From Chelatococcus asaccharovorans (GTDB taxonomy: Bacteria > Pseudomonadota > Alphaproteobacteria > Rhizobiales > Beijerinckiaceae): a DNA stretch of 64,000 bases. The notes below the pieces were generated by a model. The model was given only the letters and a program-made list of their open reading frames with translations, made no database searches and was not told the DNA's origin. This document shows, piece after piece, positions 36,520 to 46,084 of this stretch (positions are counted from its first letter, which is position 1; each line of letters starts with the position of its first letter). Both the position numbers and the translations under genes were made by a program. The stretch is from NCBI RefSeq assembly GCF_003201475.1, contig NZ_QJJK01000004.1:70631-134630 (forward strand), read 5' to 3'.

Positions 36520-37595
36520 GACGGTTTGTTCTCCGCCGGCGCCTCGCTCTCCGCTGCCGCCGCGACACCATCGGCCGCGGCTGCCTCCTCGTCGTCGCTG
36601 TAGCCGATGAGGTGCAGCGGCTTCGCTGTGAGCCCGCGGTTTGTGCACCAGTGGACGAGGGCGTCGGCCTCGCCATGGGTCACCCAGATCTCGGAGGCGC
36701 CCGTCTCGCAGACGGTCGTGCAGAGGTCTTCCCAATCGGCATGGTCGGACACCACGAGCGGCAGCTCGACGCCGCGCTGGCGGGCCCGGGCGCGCACGCG
36801 CATCCAGCCCGAGGCAAAAGCGGTGACGGGATCGGCGAAGCGGCGCGACCAGATCTCCTGGGTGGCGCTCGGCGGACAGAGGATGATCGAACCGGCGAAG
36901 CTGGTGCGGGCGGCCTCCTTGCCCGTTGGCACCTTGCGGATGTCGCCGAGCGGCACTCCGAGCGTCTCATAGAGGGCCATCAGCCGCTCCATGGCACCGT
37001 GGATATAGAGCGGCGCGTCGTGTCCCGCCGCGCGCAGGAGGGCTGCGAGCCGTTGCGCCTTGCCCAGCGAATAGGCGCCGACGAGATGGCTGCGCTCCGG
37101 AAACAGGGCGACGGAATCAAGCAGCCTGGCGACCTCGTCGCGGGCCGGCGGGTGGCGGAACACCGGCAGGCCGAAGGTCGCTTCGGTGATGAAGACGTCG
37201 CAGGCGATCGGTTCGAAAGGCGTGCAGGTCGGGTCCGGCTCGCGCTTGTAGTCGCCGGAATTGACGATGCGGCAACCGCCGGCCTCGATCAGGATCTGCG
37301 CCGAGCCGAGCACGTGACCGGCGGGATAGAAGGTGACGGTGACGTCACCGAGCCGCATCGGCTCGCCCAGCACGGCGGCCTGCCGCGTGCCGCAAAACCC
37401 TTCGCCGCACCTGACCGCCATGATCGCCAGCGTTTCCGTCGTGGCGAGCACCGCGCCATGGCCGGGCCGGGCATGGTCGGAATGGCCATGCGTGATCAGG
37501 GCCCGCGGCACGGGCCGCAGCGGGTCGATGTAAAAATCGCCGGGCGGGCAATAAAGCCCCGCGGGCGTGAGCGTGAGAAGATCGGTTGGGCGCAT
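36516..37595 (-). CDS. Ligase-associated DNA exonuclease (metallo-beta-lactamase/beta-CASP fold)
   Basis: This 359-residue nuclease of the SNM1/CPSF-like group has the metal motif ITHGHSDHARPGHG, GHVLGSAQI and SGDYKREPDPTC. The C-terminal region VVSDHADWEDLC also fits the fold. Its family occurs next to the special ATP-dependent ligase and trims DNA ends. The ATG at 37595 (start MRPTDLLTLTP) is preferred; AAGGA lies close upstream. An ATG at 37628 would add 11 residues. It overlaps the ligase gene by 4 bp and diverges from the helicase gene. Confidence 0.9.
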   Translation of the reverse strand: MRPTDLLTLTPAGLYCPPGDFYIDPLRPVPRALITHGHSDHARPGHGAVLATTETLAIMAVRCGEGFCGTRQAAVLGEPMRLGDVTVTFYPAGHVLGSAQILIEAGGCRIVNSGDYKREPDPTCTPFEPIACDVFITEATFGLPVFRHPPARDEVARLLDSVALFPERSHLVGAYSLGKAQRLAALLRAAGHDAPLYIHGAMERLMALYETLGVPLGDIRKVPTGKEAARTSFAGSIILCPPSATQEIWSRRFADPVTAFASGWMRVRARARQRGVELPLVVSDHADWEDLCTTVCETGASEIWVTHGEADALVHWCTNRGLTAKPLHLIGYSDDEEAAAADGVAAAAESEAPAENKPS

Positions 37596-37750
37596 GGTCC
37601 TTGACAAGATAAGTCTTTCCGCGGCCATGCACAGGGTTCCGGGTTCATTGTCGCATGTGTTGCGGGAGAAACGCTTCTGGAAAGACAGCTGTGGCTTCCC
37701 TTCCCGGCGCTTCGCGCCGCCGGGAATGGCGCGGGGGGAGCCGTCGCCCG

Positions 37751-37815
37751 GATCCCTCGCTCACCCCACCCGACCTCGCTGACGCGAGGTCACCCTCCCC
37801 TCGAGGGGAGGGATC
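37751..37815. repeat. Palindromic repeat in the divergent exonuclease/helicase spacer
   Basis: GACCTCG (37772-37778) and CGAGGTC (37785-37791) form a stem-loop. Next to it, CCCTCCCCTCGAGGGGAGGG (37793-37812) is a perfect 20-bp palindrome. The element lies 75 bp upstream of the helicase start and shares sequence with the ligase-internal element and with 51941-51955 (CTCGCTGACGCGAG). Confidence 0.65.
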
Positions 37816-37889
37816 GAGGTGGCGTCCAATGGAGGCCAGATCCGCCAAATCCGCATACACTTTTCGGCGCAATGCACTAGATTGGGATC

Positions 37890-40388
37890 GTGCCCGACGC
37901 GCCGCCCATATTCCCTTTGCCGGAGCCTTTCGCCGGCTGGTTCGCCGCCCGGGGCTGGACACCGCGCGTCCATCAGCTCGAACTTCTGGCCAAGGCCGAG
38001 GCCGGCCGTTCGGCGCTGCTTGTCGCGCCGACCGGTGCCGGCAAGACGCTGGCCGGCTTTCTGCCGAGCCTCGTGGAGCTCACCGCGCGCGGCAGGCATC
38101 CCGATCTATCCCGCGGAATCCACACGCTCTATATCTCGCCCTTGAAGGCGCTGGCCGTCGATATCGCCCGCAATCTGGAAACGCCGGCGCGCGAGATGGA
38201 GCTGCCGGTGCGCGTCGAGACCCGCACGGGCGACACGCCGGCCCACAAGCGCGCGCGGCAGATCGAGCGGCCGCCGGACATCCTGCTGACGACGCCGGAG
38301 CAACTGGCGCTTCTTCTCGCCCATCGGGAAGCCGAGGCTTTCTTTGGAGGGCTGAAGCGGGTGGTCCTCGACGAATTGCATGCGCTCGTCACCTCCAAGC
38401 GGGGTGACCTGCTGTCGCTCGGTCTCGCCCGGCTCGGACGGCTCGCGCCGGGCCTCGCGGCGGTCGGCCTGTCCGCGACGGTGCGGCAGCCGGAGGTGCT
38501 CGCCCGCTACCTGCCGGGGCGGGAGCCGGCCGACATCGTCGTGGTGAAGGGAGGCGCGCCACCGGATATCGGTATCCTCGAAACGAAGGTCGCGCCGCCG
38601 CTCGCCGGCCACACCGCAGCCCATGCCATGCGCGAGATCTATGCGGCGATCCGCGACCACAAGCTCAGCCTTGTGTTCGTCAACACCCGCATGCAGGCGG
38701 AGTTCCTGTTCCAGGAGCTCTGGCACATGAATGACGACAATCTCGCCATTGCGCTGCATCACGGCTCGCTCGACGTCGGCCAGCGCCGCCGCGTCGAGGA
38801 GGCGATGGCGGCGGGACAGCTCAAGGCCGTCGTCTGCACGTCGACGCTCGATCTCGGGATCGACTGGGGCGACGTGGACCTCGTCATCAATGTGGGCGCA
38901 CCCAAGGGCGCGAGCCGCCTGATGCAGCGCATCGGCCGTGCCAACCACAGGCTCGACGAGCCGTCGCAGGCTGTGCTGGTCCCGTCGAACCGCTTCGAGG
39001 TGCTGGAATGCCGGGCGGCGCTCGATGCCGTGGCCGAAGCCGCGCAGGACACGCCGGATGCGCGGGTCGGGGCGCTGGACGTGCTCGCCCAGCATATTCT
39101 CGGCATGGCCTGCGGCGCCCCCTTCGCGAGTGACGCGCTCTATGACGAGGTGCGGCAGGCGGCGCCCTATGCCGGCCTCAGCCGTGCCGATTTCGACGCC
39201 ACCGTCGATTTCGTGGCGACGGGTGGCTACGCGCTCAGGAGCTACGAGCGCTTCGCCAAGATCAGACAGGGGCGCGACGGGCTCTGGCGCGTCGCCAATC
39301 CGCGCGTAGCCCAGCAGTACCGGTTGAATGTCGGCACCATCGTCGAGGCTGCGATGCTCAAGGTGCGTGTCTCGAAGCCGCGCCGGGGTGTCCAGCCCAC
39401 CCAGGCCTGGATGCGCGGCGGCCGCGTGCTCGGCGAGGTGGAGGAGTATTTCGCAGAGGGCTTGTCGCCGGGCGATACCTTCGTCTTCGCCGGGGAGGTT
39501 CTGCGCTTCGAGGCCATCGTCGAGAACGAGGTGATCACCCAACGCACGGCGCCCGGCACCGATCCCAAGATCCCGTCCTATGAGGGGGGCAAGTTCCCGC
39601 TCTCGACCTTCCTTGCGGACCGCGTGCGCGCCATGCTGGCGACGCCGGACGACTGGCATCGTCTGCCCGCACCGGTCGCGAACTGGCTGGAGGGGCAGCG
39701 CCGGCTGTCGCGGTTGCCGGGTCGCGAGGGCCTCCTGGTCGAGACCTTTCCCCGCGCCGGACGGCATTTCCTCGTCTGCTACCCCTTCGAGGGGCGCCTC
39801 GCCCACCAGACGCTCGGCATGCTGCTGACCCGGCGGCTGGAGCGGGCGCGGCTCAACCCGCTCGGCTTCGTGGCCAACGACTATGGCCTTGCCGCCTGGT
39901 GCCTGTCGGACCTCGATGCCGCCATTGCCACCGACAGGCTGTCGATCAATGGGCTCTTCGGCCAGGACATGCTGGGCGACGACCTGGAGGAATGGCTTGC
40001 CGAATCGGCGCTGATGAAGCGCAGCTTCCGTCAGTGTGCCATCATCGCCGGCCTGATCGAGCGGCGCTTCCCCGCGCAGGAAAAGTCCCAGCGCCAGGTC
40101 ACCATGTCGACCGATCTCGTCTACGACGTGTTGCGCCGGCACGAACCGCAGCATCTCCTCCTGCGGGCGGCGCGGGCCGATGCGGCCACGGGCCTGCTTG
40201 ACCTCGCGCGCCTCGCCGGCATGCTGGGGCGCATCGAAGGTCGAATCACGCACCAGCCGCTTGAGCGGCTTTCGCCGCTGTCGATTGCGGTCATGCTCGA
40301 AATTGGCCGTGAGCTGGTCTACGGCGAGGCTTCGGAGGCGATCCTGGCGGATGCGGAGGCGAGCCTTGTCGAGGAGGCGATGGGCTGA
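37890..40388 (+). CDS. Ligase-associated DEXH-box DNA helicase (Lhr-like)
   Basis: This 832-residue superfamily 2 helicase has Walker A APTGAGKT (residues 46-53), motif Ia ISPLKALAVD, DEXH motif VVLDELHA (about 160), motif III GLSATV and motif VI QRIGRANHRLD. An Lhr-type winged-helix and C-terminal region follows. It belongs to the family that accompanies the damage-response ligase. The start is a GTG at 37890. It is followed after 33 bp by the phosphoesterase gene. Confidence 0.92.
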   Translation: MPDAPPIFPLPEPFAGWFAARGWTPRVHQLELLAKAEAGRSALLVAPTGAGKTLAGFLPSLVELTARGRHPDLSRGIHTLYISPLKALAVDIARNLETPAREMELPVRVETRTGDTPAHKRARQIERPPDILLTTPEQLALLLAHREAEAFFGGLKRVVLDELHALVTSKRGDLLSLGLARLGRLAPGLAAVGLSATVRQPEVLARYLPGREPADIVVVKGGAPPDIGILETKVAPPLAGHTAAHAMREIYAAIRDHKLSLVFVNTRMQAEFLFQELWHMNDDNLAIALHHGSLDVGQRRRVEEAMAAGQLKAVVCTSTLDLGIDWGDVDLVINVGAPKGASRLMQRIGRANHRLDEPSQAVLVPSNRFEVLECRAALDAVAEAAQDTPDARVGALDVLAQHILGMACGAPFASDALYDEVRQAAPYAGLSRADFDATVDFVATGGYALRSYERFAKIRQGRDGLWRVANPRVAQQYRLNVGTIVEAAMLKVRVSKPRRGVQPTQAWMRGGRVLGEVEEYFAEGLSPGDTFVFAGEVLRFEAIVENEVITQRTAPGTDPKIPSYEGGKFPLSTFLADRVRAMLATPDDWHRLPAPVANWLEGQRRLSRLPGREGLLVETFPRAGRHFLVCYPFEGRLAHQTLGMLLTRRLERARLNPLGFVANDYGLAAWCLSDLDAAIATDRLSINGLFGQDMLGDDLEEWLAESALMKRSFRQCAIIAGLIERRFPAQEKSQRQVTMSTDLVYDVLRRHEPQHLLLRAARADAATGLLDLARLAGMLGRIEGRITHQPLERLSPLSIAVMLEIGRELVYGEASEAILADAEASLVEEAMG

Positions 40389-40421
40389 AGCGCGGCCACG
40401 GATGATGGGCAGGACGTCGGT

Positions 40422-41150
40422 TTGAGCATGGTGGTGGCGAGAGACGACGAGGTCGCCGGGCAGGACACTGCCGGTGCGCTGGTGCTCGGCCTCCATGCCG
40501 CCAAGGCCGATCCGAGCGGGGCCCTGTTCCTGTGCGAGGCACAGATGCTCGTGGTGGCTGATCTTCACCTCGAGAAAGGGTCATCCTATGCGCGGCGCCG
40601 CATCTTCCTGCCGCCTTATGACACGCGTGCCACGCTGGAGCGGCTGGCGGCGGTGATCGACACCCACGCGCCGCGTATCGTCGTCGCCCTCGGCGACAGC
40701 TTCCACGACGATGGCGGCGGATCGCGGCTCGATGCCGGAGATTGGGAACGGCTGGCGACCTTGCAGCGCGGCCGCCAGTGGATCTGGATCACGGGCAATC
40801 ATGATCCCTCACCGCCGGCCGGCGTCGGCGGCGACGTGGTCGCGGAGATCGCCACCGGCGGCATAGCCTTGCGGCATGTCCCGGGCAGTGCGCCGGATTG
40901 CCGTGCGGCTTTCGAGCTTGCGGGCCATCTCCACCCGGTCGCCAAGGTCGCGGCGCGCGGCCAGGTCGTCCGTCGTCGCTGCTTTGCCTTCGGGCCGCGG
41001 CGCGGCATTCTGCCGGCGTTCGGCGCCTATGCGGGCGGCCTCAATGTGCGGGACAGGGCCTTCGCGCCGCTCTTTCCCGATGGGCTGACGGCGCATGTGC
41101 TGGGTCGCCGCACCTTCGCCATCGCTGCGCCCCGACTGCTGCCGGATTGA
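40422..41150 (+). CDS. pdeM: Ligase-associated DNA damage response phosphoesterase (PdeM-like)
   Basis: This calcineurin-like metallophosphoesterase of about 240 residues has MLVVADLHLEKGSSY, VVALGDSFHDDGG, WITGNHDP and the C-terminal AGHLHPVAKV, which together form the two-metal site. It completes the set of ligase, exonuclease and helicase. The start is either TTG at 40422, with AGGA at a good distance, or ATG at 40428. Natural substrates are not certain. Confidence 0.9.
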   Translation: MSMVVARDDEVAGQDTAGALVLGLHAAKADPSGALFLCEAQMLVVADLHLEKGSSYARRRIFLPPYDTRATLERLAAVIDTHAPRIVVALGDSFHDDGGGSRLDAGDWERLATLQRGRQWIWITGNHDPSPPAGVGGDVVAEIATGGIALRHVPGSAPDCRAAFELAGHLHPVAKVAARGQVVRRRCFAFGPRRGILPAFGAYAGGLNVRDRAFAPLFPDGLTAHVLGRRTFAIAAPRLLPD

Positions 41151-41154
41151 GCGG

Positions 41155-41913
41155 TCACTCGCGGCGGAAGACGACGGTGGCGAGCCAGCCCAGGACGAGC
41201 GCGCTCGCAGCGGCGATGAGGCCGTAGATGAAGCCATGGTCGCGCGCCAGCACGACGGTGGCCTGTTCGAATCCGGTTTTCTCGACCTCGAAATTGGTCG
41301 ATTGGCGCGATAGCGGGACCCCATCGGACAAGAGGATCGTCTCCACCTCGTAGAGGCCGGTAGGCGCGATGGCCGGCAGGTCGATCTTCGCCCGGAAGAG
41401 GTTCTGCGTCAGGAAAACGACCCCCTCGGGATCCTCCTGAAACAGACCCTGCTGGCGCCGGAGCCGGATGAAGGCTTCGACGAAATCCTCGCCCATAAGG
41501 TTCGGGCCCGGCAGCGGGGAGGCGAACTCGGCCTCCAACCCCAGCTTCAGCCGTTCGCGCATGGGCGCCGCCGCGATGTCGTCGATCGCGCGGGAACTCA
41601 CGACCGCCAGATAGACCGGCTGATCGACGAAGCGGCGCTGTCCCCGGGTGATCCAGAGCGGGCCGAGCGGCTCCTTCTCGCGCACCAGCGCCGTGCGGCG
41701 GGGCCCGCGTACCGTGACGACGAGATCGTAAGGTCCGGCGCGCGGCGCCGTGCGGGCATCGCGCTCGATCGAGCCGAACAGGATGAGGGAGGCCCCGGTG
41801 TAGTTGGAGTTGATCGCGACGCGATAGGTCGACAGCGAGGTGACGAGCGTCTCCGCCGTCGCTGTCGCCATGCTGGCGAGACAGATGAGAAGGGCCAGCG
41901 CGCTCCGTTTCAT
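41155..41913 (-). CDS. TIGR02186 family membrane-anchored protein
   Basis: This 252-residue protein has a signal peptide (ALALLICLASMATATA) and an extracytoplasmic body (LVTSLSTYRVAINSNYTGAS, LVVTVRGPRRTALVREKEPL). A C-terminal transmembrane helix (FIYGLIAAASALVLGWLATV) anchors it. It belongs to a conserved alphaproteobacterial family of unknown function that follows TauE/SafE genes. Its ATG touches the TauE stop (1-bp overlap). It may be a periplasmic partner of the transporter. Confidence 0.85.
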   Translation of the reverse strand: MKRSALALLICLASMATATAETLVTSLSTYRVAINSNYTGASLILFGSIERDARTAPRAGPYDLVVTVRGPRRTALVREKEPLGPLWITRGQRRFVDQPVYLAVVSSRAIDDIAAAPMRERLKLGLEAEFASPLPGPNLMGEDFVEAFIRLRRQQGLFQEDPEGVVFLTQNLFRAKIDLPAIAPTGLYEVETILLSDGVPLSRQSTNFEVEKTGFEQATVVLARDHGFIYGLIAAASALVLGWLATVVFRRE

Positions 41914-42833
41914 CAGTTGTCCAGCGTCACGAGGGAGAATGTCTCCTCCGGCTTCAGGACGATGTCGCCCGCGAAACGGATGCCGACGGCGAGAATGAGC
42001 AAGGCAAGCAGCAGGCGGAACGCGTCGCCGCGCAGGTTCCTTCCTGCGATGGCGCCGAACTGCGCGCCCATGACGCCGCCGACGATGAGGAGCAGCGCCA
42101 GAACGAGATCGACGGAATGGTTGGAGGTGGCGTGCATGATGGTCGCCGCCACCATCGTGAGCAGGATCTGGAACAGCGAGGTGCCCACCACGACGGCCGC
42201 GGGAATGCGAAACAGGTAGATCAGCGCGGGGACGGCGATGAAGCCGCCGCCGATCCCGAGAACCGCGCCGACAAAGGCGATGAGAAGCGCGAGCAGTGCG
42301 AGCGGTATGACGCTGCCGTAGAGCTTCGACTGGTGAAAGCGCATCTTCAGGGGCAGGCCGAGGTACCAGGGATGCTCGCCCGAGCGGCGCGCGGGGCGGC
42401 GTATACCCTTGCGTTTCAGCCACATCGCCCTGAGGCTTTCGAACAGCATCAGCCCGCCGATGATGCCGAACAGCACGACATAGGCGATGGCGATGATGAC
42501 ATCGAGCTGGCCGAGCCGGCGCATCACGTTGAAGAACCAGACGCCGAGCACCGTGCCGATCAGGCCGCCGCCGGCCAAGACGAGGCCGAGCCTCATATCG
42601 ACGGCGCGTCTTCGCCAGTAGCCGATGGAGCCGGTCATCGAGGAGGCAGCGATCTGGGCGGCCTGGGTCGCCACGGCGATGGCGGTGGGGATGCCGATGA
42701 AGATGAGCAGCGGTGTCATCACGAAGCCGCCGCCCACACCGAACAGGCCGGAAATGAAACCGACACCGCCGCCCATGGCCAGCAGCAGCAACCAGTTCAC
42801 CGAGACATCGGCGATGGGGAGATAGATCTGCAC
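41913..42833 (-). CDS. TauE/SafE-family anion exporter
   Basis: This membrane permease of about 306 residues has two TauE/SafE halves, each with a glycine-rich motif: GFISGLFGVGGGFVMTPLL near the N-terminus and FVGAVLGIGGGFIAVPALI in the second half. Members export sulfite, sulfoacetate or related organosulfur anions. No ATG is available; the GTG at 42833 (VQIYLPIADV) has AAGG 6 nt upstream and is preferred over a GTG at 42869. It forms an operon with the TIGR02186 gene. Confidence 0.88.
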   Translation of the reverse strand: MQIYLPIADVSVNWLLLLAMGGGVGFISGLFGVGGGFVMTPLLIFIGIPTAIAVATQAAQIAASSMTGSIGYWRRRAVDMRLGLVLAGGGLIGTVLGVWFFNVMRRLGQLDVIIAIAYVVLFGIIGGLMLFESLRAMWLKRKGIRRPARRSGEHPWYLGLPLKMRFHQSKLYGSVIPLALLALLIAFVGAVLGIGGGFIAVPALIYLFRIPAAVVVGTSLFQILLTMVAATIMHATSNHSVDLVLALLLIVGGVMGAQFGAIAGRNLRGDAFRLLLALLILAVGIRFAGDIVLKPEETFSLVTLDN

Positions 42834-42991
42834 GACGCGCCTTACACCAACGGGATCAACCCATAGCACTACGCTCCAGCGTCGTGGGGAACGGCGCCGG
42901 TCTCAAGAATATGGCGCATAGCTCTTGGAGAAGGTCGATCAACCCCGTGGACTACGCGTTTGTCTCACGGTTACTCCCCCGCAGGGAAAGG

Positions 42992-45900
42992 TCAACCGCG
43001 CGATTTCGTCTTGCCACCTGTGCTGGCATCGCCAGTCGTGCCTCTGGGGACGGACGGCTTGTTCCATTCGGGCGATACCTCGACCGTATTGGCGGCCGGG
43101 TCCGGCGTCTTCACCACCCATTGGTCGGCGGCGGCGCGCGCCAGTGTGAGATCCGTCGGGGACAGGCGGGCTCCGACGCTGTCACGCTTTTCGGCCGCAT
43201 CAGCGTCGCCGTTCTCCGCGAGAATAGCGAACCATGTGTAGGACTGTGCGAGGTCGGCCTCCATGCCGAGGCCGCGGGCGGCGAGGATCGCCAGATTGAA
43301 CTGGCTGTCGCGGACGCCGAGCTCGGCGGCCTTGCGGAACCATTTCACCGCTGTCGGATAGTCGGGCTTGCCGCTGACGCCTTCCGCATAGAGCACCGCC
43401 AGATTGTGCATGGCTTTCGCGTTGCCGGCCTCGGCGGCTCGCTGGTACCATTCGCGTGCCTTGGCGAGATCCCGATCGACACCGAAGCCCTTCTCATAGT
43501 GATTGGCGATGCGATACTGGGCCGGCGCGAAACCGGCTTCCGCCTGCGCCTCGAACAGCCGCGCGGCCATCTTCATGTCCCGCGGCATGCCGCGCCCTTC
43601 CGCCAGCCGCGACGCGAGTTCATAGACTGCCGCCGCATTTCCCTTCTCGGCAGCCTGCCGCAGGGCTTCCGTGCCGATGCTGGCCGGGATGCCGGCAAGC
43701 ATGCCCTTGGGCAGGGCGGTCGTCATCTCGCGCGGCTTTGCCGATTCGGGAGCCGCGTCCAAAGCGGCGGCCTTGGTCTTTGGGGCGAGCGCCTCAGGCA
43801 ATGGCTTGATGGAGCCCGTGGTCATGGCGGCGTCCGCGCTGGCGGCAGGGGGCTCGGGGGGCTGCGCCAGGGGATTGGCGAAGTCGCTCAACACCAGCGG
43901 GTGGACGGGGCCTGATCCCGCCGCGTCCGTGATCTGCGCGTCGGGCGCGTGCGGGGTTGTTCCATGCGCACTGGGCTGCAGCGCAAGCGGGCTGGGCAAG
44001 GCGCTTTGCGGCTGGGCCAGGGCGAGGCCCGACATATCCGCGGCAGGCTCACGTGAAACGGCGCCGTGCTGCCCCATTGCGGGAGGTGCCGTCCCGTCGT
44101 TCGACAGGCGCCCATAGGACACGATCAGTTGCGCGGCGCCGATCGCAATCACCAGCGCGGCGATGCCGAAAACCACGTTGCGACGGCGTGTCGTGCCATG
44201 ACGCAGGCGCTCGATCAGGGATTCGCCGCGCCCGCGCACCATCGTCGCGGCGTCGGCTTTCGCCGCGGCGGGACCTGGCCTGCCCGAAGCCGTCTGTTCG
44301 GGGCTGACGCCTGGCGCGGCGGCCGGGCCCGCCATTTCCAGGGTTGCCGTCTGGGCGGCGCGGCGTGCGGCGGCGATGAAGCTCGACTTGACATCCGGGG
44401 TGGCGGTTGGCGCCGTCTCGGTGCCTGCCGCGCGTGCGGGTTCCGCGTGGCGCGACGCTGCCGTGGCGGGAATGGCTTCGCGATCAGTTGCAAGGATCTG
44501 CGCTGCCTGCGTCTCAAAAAGTGCACGCGAAAGGTCGGGCTTGCGGCCCAGGGCACGTTCGGATTCCATGAGCGCGAGGCGCTGGACCACCAGCTCCAGC
44601 GTCTGATGCACGGCACGGAGGGTGTCCTGCGTGCGCTCGCTCGCGGCGCTGTGCACAGATTTGAGGTCGGCTATGTCGGCCTTGAGGCCGTTCATATCGC
44701 CCGTGCCGTCCCAAATCTTCGCGCCGAGGGCCTCCGTCACCGCAGTGCGCGTCGCGAATTCGACGGACTGGATGGCGTCCTTCTGCATGCCCTGCGCGCG
44801 ATCGACGAGGCCAATCATGAGCGCCTCGAGATCGGCCAGCTTTTTGTCGAGCGTGGCGTCGGTCGGCTTGCTGCGCAGCGCCTCGTCGACCCGGCGCGCC
44901 AAATGCGCGATCTGCGTTTCGAGCGCGTCGAGGCTTTCCGGGTCGAGTGCGTTGCCCTGGTCCGATTCAAGCCGCGCGGCGACGGCGGCGAGCAATTGCT
45001 CGACGCGCTCGACATCGACGGGACGTTTCGGATGCGCGATATGGGCGTCGATGCGGTCGAGCCGTTCGATCACGCCGTCCAATGCGGGGAATCGGCCGGG
45101 TACGAGCAGCGCGTCGATCTTCTCCGTCAGCGTCTCCAGCCGTTCCGTGAAATCCGCCGTGTGGCCGCTTGCGACGGCCTGATCCGAGGACGTGGCCGGC
45201 CCGCTTGCGGAGCCGGTCGCCCCATGGGCAGGACGGGCCTTGTCAGTGTCGTCCATGGCGGCGTCTTCCGTGTCGGCCAGCGTGTCGGCCCGGGTGGTGG
45301 CCAGCGTGTCGGCCAGCGTGTCGGCGATGTCCCTTTCGCCTTCTTCCGACAGTCTGGCCTGCCGGCGGCGGATCTCGGCGATGGTCGCCGCGAAGCGGTC
45401 GCTGTCCGTATCACCACTGCCGGGGCGGGTGATGGGCTCGTGAAAGGGAGTCGCCCCACGCAGGCTCATGGCCTTGCGGGGCGAGGCGGCCGGCTCCTGC
45501 TGGTCGCCACTTTCGCTATATCCGTCATCGACATGTCTCGCGGCCTCCCGCCGGGGCGCGATCGCCGCGCTCGCATCCGGACCCAGCCGAACGATGATGT
45601 CGGTCAATCGCGTTTCGAGCGTACGCAACATGTCTTCCGCCGCGGTTGCACCGGACGGTTGTACCGCCGCGGTGAGGGACTCCAAACGTTGTTCAAGCTT
45701 CTCGACCACGGACAGCATCGGCTGCGATGCCTGTTCGCTATCAAGACGTGCTTCCATGGCATCGAGGCGCTTGGCGACGCTCTCGAGCAGATTTTCGAGA
45801 TCGCCCGGGCTACGCTGCGCTCCCTCCTGGGGAGCCGCCGCCTGGGCCTTCAGCGCCGCGGTTTCGCGGGAAAGCCGATCGGCCGCATCCGCAAAGATAT

Positions 45901-46084
45901 CCTGCGATTCGCTGTCGAAGGAGAAGCGATGGAGACCGCCGCCGCCACCCGGCTGCGTCGTCTCCGCGATCATACTGTTCAGCCACGCACCCAGCGTCAT
46001 GCCGGCCTTGCGCGCGGCATCCTTTGCGGCCTCGCGGGCTTGCGGATCGATCCCTTTGACACTCCAGGGAACGTTTTGAGTCAT
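42992..46084 (-). CDS. PodJ-like polar localisation protein with Sel1 repeats
   Basis: This 1030-residue protein starts MTQNVPWSVKGIDPQAREAA, the conserved N-terminus of rhizobial PodJ-like proteins. Long charged regions with coiled-coil patterning follow (about residues 60-550), including a degenerate ADTLADT repeat. Then come one transmembrane helix (NVVFGIAALVIAIGAAQLIV), a Pro/Ala linker and four or more periplasmic Sel1/TPR repeats (AAAVYELASRLAEGRG, AQYRIANHYEKGFG, AMHNLAVLYAEG, SQFNLAILAARGLG). No peptidoglycan-binding domain follows, unlike Caulobacter PodJ. It is expected at a cell pole, organising division or surface structures. Confidence 0.82.
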   Translation of the reverse strand: MTQNVPWSVKGIDPQAREAAKDAARKAGMTLGAWLNSMIAETTQPGGGGGLHRFSFDSESQDIFADAADRLSRETAALKAQAAAPQEGAQRSPGDLENLLESVAKRLDAMEARLDSEQASQPMLSVVEKLEQRLESLTAAVQPSGATAAEDMLRTLETRLTDIIVRLGPDASAAIAPRREAARHVDDGYSESGDQQEPAASPRKAMSLRGATPFHEPITRPGSGDTDSDRFAATIAEIRRRQARLSEEGERDIADTLADTLATTRADTLADTEDAAMDDTDKARPAHGATGSASGPATSSDQAVASGHTADFTERLETLTEKIDALLVPGRFPALDGVIERLDRIDAHIAHPKRPVDVERVEQLLAAVAARLESDQGNALDPESLDALETQIAHLARRVDEALRSKPTDATLDKKLADLEALMIGLVDRAQGMQKDAIQSVEFATRTAVTEALGAKIWDGTGDMNGLKADIADLKSVHSAASERTQDTLRAVHQTLELVVQRLALMESERALGRKPDLSRALFETQAAQILATDREAIPATAASRHAEPARAAGTETAPTATPDVKSSFIAAARRAAQTATLEMAGPAAAPGVSPEQTASGRPGPAAAKADAATMVRGRGESLIERLRHGTTRRRNVVFGIAALVIAIGAAQLIVSYGRLSNDGTAPPAMGQHGAVSREPAADMSGLALAQPQSALPSPLALQPSAHGTTPHAPDAQITDAAGSGPVHPLVLSDFANPLAQPPEPPAASADAAMTTGSIKPLPEALAPKTKAAALDAAPESAKPREMTTALPKGMLAGIPASIGTEALRQAAEKGNAAAVYELASRLAEGRGMPRDMKMAARLFEAQAEAGFAPAQYRIANHYEKGFGVDRDLAKAREWYQRAAEAGNAKAMHNLAVLYAEGVSGKPDYPTAVKWFRKAAELGVRDSQFNLAILAARGLGMEADLAQSYTWFAILAENGDADAAEKRDSVGARLSPTDLTLARAAADQWVVKTPDPAANTVEVSPEWNKPSVPRGTTGDASTGGKTKSRG

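Noticed and set aside
38106-40568. 820-codon open frame antisense to the helicase gene
   Set aside because: The opposite strand encodes a complete helicase with all motifs; the antisense translation is Arg/Glu/His-rich with no domain. It is an effect of GC-rich codon use.
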